Source: Bidens hawaiensis (taxonomy: Eukaryota; Streptophyta; Magnoliopsida; Asterales; Asteraceae). Taken from it: 64,000 bases of DNA. Under the pieces are notes generated by a model. That model ran no database searches. It saw only the letters and a program-made list of their open reading frames with translations, and had not been told where the DNA came from. The stretch is from NCBI GenBank assembly GCA_021521415.1, contig JAIQDT010000186.1, positions 906,001 through 970,000 of the forward strand, in the 5' to 3' direction. The stretch's first letter is position 1; each line of letters opens with the position of its first letter. Below are positions 35,780 to 46,402 of the stretch, one piece after another. Position numbers and translations under genes: made by a program.

Positions 35780-38700
35780 ATGTCTTCTATTCGTGATCCT
35801 GAGGCTATTGCCGAGGAATCCGACGTGTACATCGAGAACCCGACGTCTGACAAGGACGATAAGAGTTTTGCTGGGGAGTGCCAGTGTGCTCTTTCCGTCG
35901 ACGTTTATCAGTACATCGTCAGGAAGTTCATGCTCGAGCCCTTCGAGCCTGAGTTTCCTGAGCCTCGCCAGACGGTGTACGATGCCCCCAAGGGCAAGAT
36001 AGGGGTGTATGCTGCATTCTTCATCTATGGGAATCTCAGGTTCCCATTGACGAAGTTTGTGTACCGTGTTTTGGAGAGACACGGTGTACACCTAACGGAG
36101 GTGCACCCGATGGCGATCGCAAAGGTTCGCCATTTTGAATGGGTGTGCCATATTCTGGGCGTTGAGCTTCGCGTCGACCGCCTGATGACCTTCTACTCCT
36201 GGAGGTGCATCCAGGGTTGGTATACCTTGATCACCCGGATCAAAGGTTTGAAGATCTGTGCTACGGAGCGCAGTCTTCGGTCTTGGAAGCGGGAGTTCTT
36301 CTATATCTCCGCTCGCGTCGTCCCCCTAGCGATGACGTTTAAGAACGGGAGAGCTCTCCCGAACCTTCACGCCTCCAACTACCCGGAGGCGGAATGGTTT
36401 ACCAAGATCTCCCGGATCCGGACTCCGGTTTACCGCTTTGCGGAGTCTGGGATGGTGATGCTTGGGATGAGCCGGGTATGGAAGGATGCTGGGGCAGAGG
36501 CGCCACAGATTCCCATCGTCCTCGAATACGGTTTGAACTCTATCCCATACGGTATGCTTCATATCTTTTTGCTGATTTAGGGTTTTTCTTCTAACTGCTT
36601 TCCTGTTTATTTTCAGAGGGGAACAATTTGCAGTCGCTTCTGCAACCGCGTGAGAGCGGTGGTCCCGCTCGGCTGGGTACTCGTGCTCTCGACGAGAACG
36701 AGTTGCCCATCTTGGAGCAAACGGCAGATAGGTTCGTGGAGGTCTACCAGCCGGGCCACGAGATTCTGAGCGCCACGCGGCCAGGTAAGGGATTATTTAA
36801 CCCTCGACCTCTCAATGCTCAAACCTCTGCTGGAATTCCTCTAATTTTGTCTTCTGATGAGGAATCCGCAGATGGTCCTTTCTTCGCGCGGAAGAAGAAG
36901 GCTGCTGGCGGGAAGGGCAAGGCGAAGGTTGCCTCCACTGCCGATCAGGGGAACCGGACAGATTCGGAGACCGAAAGCGAGGAGGCGGCGGGGAACCCTG
37001 GTGGTGGTGAGACCACTGTTCCGGAGGTTGAGATAGCTGTCACCTCTGAGCAGCCCAGGATGACGACGGTGACCGGTATGAAGAGGCCGGCTCCATCGGG
37101 TTCGTCCTCGCCTGTTCGCACCTTCAAGCTCAAGAGGACTCATAAGTATAAACTTCATTTACCTTAACTGCATATCTTTCCGCCATTATACTTATATAAC
37201 TTGTCTTTGTGCAGGCGTGGATGCAACCGCATTCCAAAGTAGAGCGGGGAGGAGTACCTCTGGACCCACGACGGTGGGTTTGGTCAACCTACCCGAGGCG
37301 ATGACCCAGGCGGCAGCGCCTGTTTCAAGCGTTGGTTCAGTTGCTCACCCGGTTGAGGCAACTGTTCCAATTGAGACGTCGTCTCCGCCGGCTGTCAGTG
37401 CCATATTCACTGCGTCCTTCACTGAGCCGGCGGTGAGCTTTTCTGCAGGTTCCTCCGCAGCGGCGGCCACGGTTGTGAGTTCACCTCCAGTGAGTTCACC
37501 ACCGATGGTTTCTACCGCGGCGGCTTCAAACGTGCCTTCGGCATCGGCGACTACCTCGTCCCCGGCCGGTTCAGCAGGTATGTTTGGGGCTTCTAGCCAA
37601 TCTCTGCCTCCTTCCAATCTGCCTGACCTCTTGGATGGATATCCGTTAGGTTCGGGTGATGGGTTTGGCGGCTACCGGCTTGTTGTCGACCCTACAGGTG
37701 CGTAGGGCTATTTTGGCCTTTTTTTTATATCATCTTTTCCTAACCGTTTCTTGTTTTTGCAGTGTCGGATTCGAATGAGGTGTATGTTCCACGGTGGAAC
37801 ATCCGCCGGGGAACAACCCTCCGGACGGATGTGAACTGCGTCGAGTGGGCGTGTCACGCGGCCCCAAGTGGCGCGTTGGGGGAAGCCATGTCTAGCTACC
37901 AGGAGGGTAGGCTGACAAATGAGCTTCGGATTCTCCTTGCCCGGATGCAGCCGCGCGTCGAGTTGCTTGTCGTGAAAACGACAAGTTAAAGGCTGCGCGT
38001 ATCCAAGAAGTGGCTCAGGCGCGGGCTATCCGGGAGGAGAACATGAGACTTTCCGCAATTGCTGCGGAGAAGGAAAAGGCCTTCAAGGCCCTCGAGGTTG
38101 AAGTTCAGGCCCGTCTCGAGGCTCGTTCAAAGGCTGCCCAAGCTGTTAACGAACAGCTTCGGTTGGCTAAGGAAACTGTGTGGAACGCGACCGAGAGGGC
38201 TACCAAGGCTGAAGCTGTTGCTGAGCCTCTGCGCGCCGAGAATGAGGAGCTTAAAGCCAAACTAGAGAGGCTCCAGCAGGCTCATGATGTCTTGGCCATG
38301 GAAGACGCCAAGAAGCTTCAAGAGATCTTGGACCAGAGGGGTATGCTTGACCATACTGAGCGTAAGCTAAGGGGCGTTGAAGAGGCTGCTGCTAAGGAAG
38401 TGTTGCTTGCCAACCTTAACAAAAGTGAAGTCGAACGCGCCCGTAACCAAGCTCAAGCTGCCCTCCAGGAGGCTCTGATTACCAAGGAATGGCTTCTAAG
38501 AGAAGCGTTGTCGCAGGTAAGCTTAGCTTCATAACGTCTTTACGCTTTTCTTTATACTTAGAAAAGTTTGATATATTTTTTCTTTTTGTAGGTTGTGCAT
38601 CGGATCTTCACGGACACATCTTACGATGATGCCATGAGCGCAGCCCTCAACGCTTCCCATGAGGATGGGGAAAAGGCTGGTTTCTTGCTTGGTCTGGGGT

Positions 38701-38936
38701 TTGTTGAGAAGGGCATCCCGCCTTCCAACTTCCCTCTTTATGACGTGGACACTGAAGCTGCCTATGACCAAGCAGTGAACCAGTATGCTGTCTTCCCGCA
38801 TCCGGTGGTGGAGAAGGTGAACGAAATTACTGCTGCTGATGATGGGCTAACCATTCTCAAGACTTTCCTTGAACCGCCACAGCCAACTGATGGTGCGGGT
38901 ACAAGTGGGTTTGGAGGGAGTGGTCCTGAAGTTTGA
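35780..38936 (+). pseudogene. Antisense five-exon gene in element 2 ('putative gypsy type transposon' domain plus coiled coil), broken copy
   Basis: Exons: 35780-36551, 36617-37141, 37215-37697, 37763-38516 and 38592-38936. Boundaries and phases match element 1 throughout; reading through the lesions the product would be about 959 aa. Domains: PF04195-like at about 1-258, a Ser/Ala/Pro/Thr-rich linker with an acidic SSDEES patch at about 260-595, a coiled coil at about 660-830 and a conserved end. Lesions differ from element 1: the donor of intron 2 reads ATAAGT where element 1 has GTAAGT (37142-37147), and one base is lost in exon 4 near 37966. Without splicing at the dead donor the frame stops at 37165-37167. 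A fully decayed frame is unlikely because exon 1 is open and most differences between the copies look conservative. Cellular role unknown. Confidence 0.85.
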
Positions 38937-39189
38937 ACCTTGAGATCCCTTCCCACCGTTAGGATAGATTTATATTTCTGTAGGCGAGTAGATACCCGGC
39001 CATTCTTGTAATGTTTGAATGTTTTATGCAATATAAATGTTTGTGCGGATAGGACCGCCACTTTCACTGGATGACTTGCTTTATAAACGTTATATGACTT
39101 GCTCATGCATATTATAGCTTAATTTGGCACTTGCTTTGCCGCATAAACAATATATGATTCGCTCGTGCATACTTTAGTTTAACTTAGCA

Positions 39190-39690
39190 ATTTTCCAAGT
39201 GTTTTGAATAAGTTAACCGTTCGACGCGCGGTTGTCAATAGGTTAGTCTTCAGTTTCCTCTATCATGATTGTGCGGGTAGGACCGTCACTTTCATTTAGT
39301 GGGATAACCAATCTTCACCTATAACTGACCTGCGTGAAGGTTTGCAGTTTTTTGTGTTTATGCGGGTTTTGCCGCCGTCCACACGCAACGACTTCCCCAC
39401 TTATTTATGTGGTGAATACCGGCATATCAGTGTTTTGAATAAGTTAAACCTTTCGACGCGCGGTTGTCAATAGGTTAATGTTCAGTTTCCTCTATCATGA
39501 TTGTGCGGGTAGGACCGTCACTTTCATTTAGTGGGATGACCAAACTTTACCTATAACTGACCTGCGTGAAGGTTGTCATCTCTTACAAATTTTTGCCGTT
39601 TTTTGTGTTTATGCGGGTTTTGCCGCCGTCCACACGCAACGACTTCCTTTCACATTTATGCGGTGAATACCGGCATATCAGTGTGGAAAG
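39190..39690 (-). repeat. 255-bp tandem repeats between gag and the antisense gene in element 2
   Basis: Two units, each ending GGTGAATACCGGCATATCAG (plus strand), match the block at 12307-12995 in element 1. Confidence 0.85.
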
Positions 39691-39984
39691 TTCATAAGTA
39701 TAAATGTAAGACCATCAGCGTCAATGTGATAAGGAGATCATTTCCATTAGAAGTGGCTCAGGGCCTTTTCTTTACAAGTTTGGAATTGATCTACATGCAA
39801 CCTGTGTAATTGAACTCCCTTCCATGTTCTTGAGATGGGGGTGTCATCGAGCCTTTCGAGCCGATATTCACCTGGTTCGAAATCTCGTTGTTTACGCAGT
39901 ATGTAGTCTCCAACATTGAAGCTGCAGTTTCATTCGTGTTTTCCCCAACTGGGGTTCTACACGCATTAGCCTGCTCAGCGTTCA

Positions 39985-41542
39985 TTACGCCACAAGGTGC
40001 GTGAGTTTCCCATCTCTAACAAATGCTTCGACGATGTCCTTCAAGTCTAAGCATTCATCGGTGGTGTGGCCTCTTGTCTTGTGGAAGTCACAGAATTTGC
40101 TTTGATCAGCGTTTGGACGCTGTCGGATAATTGGAGCCTCTGGCCATGGGAGCCTCTCGGTGGCGAATATCTCGGTGACGCTTTTGGTGAGTGGCGTCCA
40201 TCTGAAGTTCCGGTTCGACTGTATGTTATCCTTTCCGCCTAACCGTGGGCGAGAGTTGGATGAGGTGTCAAAGTTTACCCTTGACTGCCAAATGCCTAGC
40301 TTTCTCTTTTTGTTTAGTCGGGCGGTGAGGACGTTGTTTTCTCTTGTTTTCTAGGTGTAGAGGTTTGTGCTCTGGGGAAGATCTCTACCCAGTTGCTTTT
40401 CCGTTTCTGCGAAGCGTTTAGCTGCTGTCATGATGGCATCCCACGTGGATGGCATGCCGTCTTTATCCGTTAAGGTGCGGATGAGCTCTGGGTCCTTCGC
40501 GCCCTGGATGAAAGCAGCGCGAACAAGATCTTCGCTAATAGTGCCCAGACTTAGCTTCTTTGAATTGAAGCGCGTGATGAAGTCTAGTAAAGACATCTTC
40601 CTCTCGGATGCAGTTGAGGATCGTCCATTGCTCTTCGGTATACTTTCTTTGTTGACTGAAGTGTTGGCTGAACTTTTGCTGGAAGTCCGCCCAATCGTAG
40701 ATGTGGTAGACCGGTAGACGGTCAAACCACGCTCTGGCTGCTCCAACCAGCGTCATCTGGAACATATAACACCACGTGGGTTCCGTCCAGTTGCTGACGG
40801 TTGCCCCCGCTATGAATCTGTTCAAATGATCGTCTGGGTCGGATATACCATCATAAGTGCCGATGTTGGACATCTGTTTGGCACTTCTCGGGGCGATTGC
40901 TTCCGCAATGTCCCTTGCAAACTTGGACGTTCCCGCATTTGCAGCAGTTGGTCTAAAGGTTTTGGAGAAGTCACGTGGGTTTCCCCCCGCGTTCCTTGGT
41001 TTGAAGGTTTCTTCGAAATTCCTTCTCGGTTGGAAGTCTGTTTCCTTACGCTTCCCTTTCACCCTATGGCGAGGGTTTGCGTCGGTGTCGGACTCCTCCC
41101 GATCATCGTCCGAGTACTCGCACTCACTGCTCATGTTGAGCTGTTGTCGAGTGCTTCCAAATTCGTCAGCCTGTTGGATGGAACGTAAGTGTTCGTCCAA
41201 CTCAGCTTGGAATTCCTTCTGACGTGCTTCCGCCCACGCTTTAACTTGTTCAAGTGTTTGGCGGGGGAGCCTCGTCTGTTGTCTTTCTACCTGGGTATCA
41301 ATGAATCTCAGGGGATGATTGTTTACTGCACTTGCCCCGGCTCGGGTAACCGGGGTAGTGTTCGTAAAATTTGTGTAACCGGCTTGTCCCGGATTGTTTA
41401 CTGCACTTGCCCCGGCTTGGGTAACCGGGGTAGTGTTCGTAAAAATTGTGTACTCGCCGGTGTTCCCCCCAGTAGCTGGGGTTGTGGTTACCGGGGTTTC
41501 TTGGTCACTCGCTGGCCTTGCCACCGGAGTAACCTTAACCAT
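39985..41542 (-). pseudogene. gag of element 2, frameshifted
   Basis: Starts MVKVTPVARP at 41542 and ends at TAA 39987-39985, as in element 1. The Retrotrans_gag core (YDGISDPDDHLNRF, VGAARAWF) is intact up to about 40595. There a 2-nt deletion relative to element 1 shifts the frame (REED then a nonsense tail ending at 40535). The original frame resumes for about 80 codons but stops at TAG 40353-40351 where element 1 reads through. The N-terminal TTPVT-AGASAVNN repeat has an extra spacer. A zinc-knuckle region lies further on. It cannot make full-length Gag. Confidence 0.85.
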
Positions 41543-41637
41543 CTTTCCAGAAGTTTTGAAAAAACTGAAAAAGAATTAGTTCTAGCTTTTATGCACGGAT
41601 GACGCCAATGAAGAAACACTAAGTGACCCCGGGCAGA

Positions 41638-42075
41638 ATATTGTCAGTGGCGGCCCAACCTTTTCAGAGGCCTAAAGCAAAAAAAAACTCGAGGCCTCTT
41701 TCACATTTCATTGTTACAAAACGCCAATCGTTTTTGGGTTTAATTATAGACAATAATAAGCTTTTTATAAAACAAATATAGTATTACATGAATAGTGAAG
41801 TATATTCTTGTTATGTATTCATAGCTACCAACTATAAATAATTACATCTCATAATAGTTAGTGAATTCATATAACAAAAAAGCCTAAATCAAATGTGTTA
41901 TTTTGAGTGAATAGTTTACTTAATAATAAATTAGAGAAGGTATTTTGACTTATTCCAGTAAGTAAATTAGTCTTACTAACAATCTACTTAATGAGATTTA
42001 GAAAGAGATGAAACTATAAATTTATAGTATTTGTTTTTTTTTGTCTGTGTTTCACATATAAAATTTATAACTTTT
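41638..42075 (+). repeat. Second copy of the left hAT-like flank
   Basis: About 440 bp matching 33134-33571 with roughly eight differences, again ending in CTTTT just before an LTR. The upstream junction falls 29 bp inside an LTR with a 2-3 base overlap (GA/GAA). Confidence 0.9.
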
Positions 42076-43103
42076 TGAAGAAACACTAAGTGACCCCGGG
42101 CAGATTACGGATAATCTGGGGGTTAAGTAGATGTTTCCCACGAGGGTTAGGTCCGGCAAAGATGGTTGTTCTTCTGATGACCTGCAAAACAGACACCGTG
42201 AGCTCGTCACTGAGAAGGGGGGGTACCTCCTTGTGACCACCCTCCGGCGTGAGAATCAGACTAGATTGCTCTTGAATATAAGTGTATATTAAGAGAAATA
42301 GCTAGAGAGAAGATGATGATACCGTTCCAAGGTGTTGGAGTATTTATAGCCGAATGTAGGTTTCCAAGCAGGTACAGCCGGCTGTATAATATTCCTGTTC
42401 TACCAACTGTGGGCTACGCACGTGCCATGCTAGTGGTTGGTGGGTAGGCAGCGGCTGATAGTGACATGGCCGGCTGTGCACTGTTCCCTTTTCCACCAAC
42501 TGCAGGCTACGCACGTGCCACGATGAGGGTTGGTGAGTAGGCAGCGGCTGATAGTAACTTTAAGTACTAGAGCGTGCTGCTCGTCGTACTGTTGTCAGTG
42601 AGCTGTCGCCGCTTTGGTCAGATCTTTTGTCCATATCTTGGCAGGTACAGTACAAAAGATCCTCCAGTTGCGTACGGACTGGCTCATTTGGGCGGGAGTA
42701 TTCCCGGCTTTGTGCGGGAGTATTGCCGGCTTGCTCATTCCTTCTTCAGGTGACTACTGAATTATTTGAGAGTTAGTGCCTTGTGCGTGTAGCCTTGTTG
42801 TGCTGGTAGCCTTCCCTGATGGCTAGTATCCGTAGCTGCGGGAACAGGCGGAGTACGTCACCATTGGGAGGATTTTCCTGCGGGAACAGCTTGCGTACTG
42901 CGCGTAAGGACGTCGTGTCTCTGAGCATGGTTGGTTCTGCGGATCCAGTTGGTCTTTGCGCAGACGTCCCTCAGGAGTATTGCGAGTTCAACTGCGCAGA
43001 CGTCTCTGTTTAAGGTGAGTCTTGCGGGTCCAACCGCGCAGACGTCCCTGTTCAAGGTGAGTCTAGCGGGTCCAACTGGGCTCTGCTGGGACGTACCTCT
43101 TCA
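42076..43103 (-). mobile_element. Solo LTR of the element 1/2 family
   Basis: A complete 1028-bp LTR, inverted, flanked on both sides by CTTTT (42071-42075 and 43104-43108). It differs from the LTR at 33572 by about 15 substitutions and has one fewer copy of the GCGGGAGTATTCCCGGCTTT unit. Confidence 0.9.
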
Positions 43104-43572
43104 CTTTTCTTATCTAAAAGTATTATGTATCAGCTTAAATATATACATATATATAAGTATATATATATACACACACTTTTATTTATCAAGTGATTGCCAT
43201 GTTTCATATATAAAGTTTGAAAATTCTGAATTTTTGTATAAAATAATAAGTTTGATTAATTTATAATACAATTTAATTTAATGTGTATACACCTTAAGAT
43301 AGAAAGGAGAATCTTTTTTGGGAATACGTAGCAAAAAAAAGGCCTCATATGACTATATGAGAAACATACTAAAAAAATAGACAACAGCTGGGAATCGAAC
43401 TCTGGAGTTCCGCAATCCGCATTGAGTGAAAGCAAGCGTGCAGACCACTGAAGCAATACACAGAATTCGTTTAAAAGCCAAGTTTTTGCTTATTAATATA
43501 TGATCTTTTAATATATATGTATTAACAAATTTTTAAAGGAGGTCCTTATTTATTTGGAGGCCTAAAGCCCTA

Positions 43573-44450
43573 GCCTCACTTATTAAAAATTCATGAGAGA
43601 AACAATGGACTGGGGGGACTTGAAGAGGTAGGTCCCCGCAAAGCCCAGTTGGACCCACAAGACACACCTCGAAGAGGTACGTCCCCGCAAAGACCAACTG
43701 GATCTGCAGGACCCACCATGCTCAGAGAGATGAAGACCTTACGCGCAGTAAGCCAGCTGTTCCCGCAGGCAAGCATCCCTTGGCACAGTACCCTGCCTGT
43801 CCCCGCAGCTGTGGGTCCAAGCCAGGAAGGAAGGCTATCTGCACTTACAGTAAGGCTACACGTATAAGGCACTAACTCTTATATTTCATTAGTGTCACCT
43901 GAAGAGGGAATGAGCAGGGCGGGAATATTCCCGCCCAAAAGAGCCAGTCCATACGCTTCTAGAAGATCCTTGTACTTTACCTACTAAGGTATGGACAAAG
44001 AGACAAGATCTGACAAAAGCGACCCATGAACCAATCACAGGGTGACATTTCACTGACAATAGTACGAGGAGAAGCACGCTCCAGTACAAAATGTCACTAT
44101 CAGCCGCTACCTACCCACCAACTCCCATCGTGGCACGAACGTAGCCCATAGTTGATGGAAAAGGAATATTATATACAGCTGGCCGTACCTGCTTGGAATC
44201 CTACCTTCGGCTATAAATACTCCAACACCTTGGAACGGTATAATCATCTTCAGAGCAATCTAGTCTGATTTTCACGCCGGATGGTGGTCACAAGGAGGAA
44301 CCCCCCCCCCCCTTCTCAGTGACGAGCTTACGGTGTTGGTTTTACAGGTTGAGAAGAATAACCATCTTTGTCGGACCTAACCCTCGTGGGAAATATTTAT
44401 TCGACCCTAAAATTACTCCTAATCTACCGGGGTTATTTAGTGTTTCTTCA
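43573..44450 (+). mobile_element. Truncated older relative: polypurine tract and 3' LTR
   Basis: Begins inside the region before the polypurine tract (CCTCACTTATTAA...TGGACTGGGGGGACT) and continues into an 830-bp LTR, 43621-44450, TGAAGAGG...TTTCTTCA. Its CTATAAATAC box is kept. It is clearly more diverged and shorter than the other LTRs, and the rest of the element is missing on the left. Confidence 0.8.
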
Positions 44451-45039
44451 CATAAGGTTTTGAACCCTTAGTAAGGTAATAATTCATCTAACTTCTTATT
44501 ACAATTAGATCAAAGAACATTTGGTTGATTATATCCGAGTTTTTTTTACTAAAATATGATGAATGGAAAAAATATTTACCAAAATAAGTGATTTGAAACT
44601 TATTTATCAAAATAAGTTTTATTATTGAAATCTTACATTTTCTCACTCTTAATTTTAGGGGATAAAAGTAATTCTTAGTTTTAAAATAAAAGATAAGTAC
44701 AACTTCCTTTAATATTATTAAAATAATATAAATGTCAGTAATAATTAAATTAGTGAAACTTATATTTATGTTTCACGCATTTGTATTTAAATTTTGTGTA
44801 TTTTTTAATATATATATATATATATAATGATTTAGTATATTTCTAAGAATACGGTATTTATTTTTAAACGACTTTCAAAGAATACAGTGTTTAAGAATAT
44901 TATATATATTACAATTATCAGATTTGATTGGTGTCTGTACTTCATTTCTTGCATATTCTTATATACTATGTGCAATATTTGTGGTACCCTCATTTCTGCT
45001 TAATATGTTGCATACTTTGCTTATGTATTTGTACATGTG

Positions 45040-46402
45040 TTAATAATTGCTTTTCACATGCTCACTCCATACCTGCTGCTCCTACATCAGTCCTTTTTTG
45101 TCAGAAAATTTTTCCCTTATTTACACCACCTTCCCCTCCTCTTCTTACGAAGAACCAACGCCTCCGTCTTATCACCACGGCAATCGTCTTCCTCCGTCTA
45201 CTGTCGTGTTAAGAAGGTAATATGTTGTTTAATTTTGTTTTCTTTGGGTTGGTTTTATTATTTTCTGTTTTATTACTGTTCATAATTGGGGTTTCAATCA
45301 GCGTATGATTTTCAGCTGATTGTTGTGGGACTTAACATTTGGGGGTTTCATCGATTTAGTTTATTGATCGACTGTTGCAGCAAGTAAACATTGAGAATAT
45401 TTATCTTTTCATGATAATCGATTATTTCATCCAATTAGGCTTGCATTTGTTTTTTATGACGGTGATTATTGTTAATTACTTTTTAACATATTACTGCAAG
45501 TTTGATGAAGCAGTGGATGAATATGGGGAACGAAGCAAGTTTGATCAGCCAACGTACACAAAAGGGTAATACCATCTCTCACTTTCAAGATTATTTTCTG
45601 GCATCTCCTTATTTTATTAGTTACCAAGATGATCATCTTTTTTGAGTTTTAGAGCCATATTACAATAACTAACAAGATACTGTTACTTTGCTTCTTATTT
45701 GGGTAGTTTGTATACAAAATACCTTTGAAACAATTTATATGGTTGAATGATCCTTATAACAACCTCAACCCAAAAAGACTAAACCCAAAGCACTAGTTTC
45801 ATTAATGAAAAAAATAGTAAGAGTTGAAAATTTGCAGGTTTATTCTCTCATCTCTATGTAGTAGGCTCAGAATGCGCAGGTTTGCTTAAGAATATCTTTA
45901 AGCATACTACCTAAATTTATTAAATTAATAATGATAGTAATAATATAGAGTATGGAATTTCATGAAAATGTCTACAAAAGAGAAGAGAGGCACTGATGAT
46001 GGTTTTGACACAGTTATCACCCGAAGATCTGAACAACTGTTGCTGAAAGTAGCCTCAGCTTTCAAGCAATTGGTCAGGAGGTTTCCCTTGATGTTGATGC
46101 ACAGCCGCACATGTTATAAATTTATAATCAAAACTTTACACAAATCTAATATTTTAAGTTAGTCAACATGTGTTGTGACCTCATATTTTTTAATGTGACA
46201 TGCAAAGTGAAGCGGCTTTGTGGAAGTTAAAAGTTATTTTTATGAAGACCTACTTCATGGTCAAGGAAAGAGTCCAACGAGCATCGGCAGCACTGTAGCC
46301 ACCACCACCAACAACAATCAAAATCAACGAAAACGAGAGACGAATGATGCGCCTGTAAAATCATCTCAGAAAGCTTTTGTTTCTTGGTTAAATATGTGAT
46401 TA
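45040..46402 (+). pseudogene. Gene-like fragments inside the MULE-like element, unidentified
   Basis: Three patches look like exon remnants. A CT-rich leader-like segment at about 45060-45217 is followed by GTAATATG. A piece at 45490-45568 is followed by GTAATACC and in one frame reads FDEAVDEYGERSKFDQPTY. Open stretches lie at 45962-46112 (MKMSTKEKRGTDDGFDT, RRSEQLLLKVASAFKQLV) and 46211-46402 (VEVKSYFYEDLLHGQGKSP then an Asn/Thr-rich tail). I cannot assign a family. They may be host gene pieces captured by the element, or an eroded gene that the element contains by chance. Confidence 0.3.

Larger units (their letters stand above)
33572..41637 (-). mobile_element. Element 2: second copy of the pol-less retrotransposon, inverted, one LTR nearly lost
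   Basis: Same order as element 1 but reversed: LTR 33572-34622, polypurine tract, 97-bp repeats, antisense gene on the plus strand, 255-bp repeats, gag on the minus strand, primer-binding site, then only the first 29 bp of the other LTR (41609-41637). At that point the sequence jumps to a second copy of the left hAT-like flank. CTTTT precedes the LTR at 33567-33571. No pol was seen here either. Confidence 0.9.
33137..43572 (+). mobile_element. hAT-like element hosting element 2; duplicated left part
   Basis: The left end begins CAGTGGCGGCCCAACC and has GAGGCCTAAAGCG; the right part at 43104-43572 ends TTGGAGGCCTAAAGCC. These are typical subterminal sequences of plant hAT relatives linked to TTF-type zinc-finger transposases. 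Original sequence is present at 33137-33571 and 43104-43572, with a second copy of the left part at 41638-42075. A tRNA-like stretch (minus strand, 43383-43460, with AGTGGTCTGCACGC and GTTCGATTCCC boxes) lies in the right part, as in some relatives. No transposase is left. Its right terminus is lost where another LTR fragment begins at 43573. Confidence 0.5.

Noticed and set aside
43383..43460. tRNA gene on the minus strand
   Set aside because: A and B box-like sequences exist, but the stems do not pair and the sequence is part of a hAT-like repeat.
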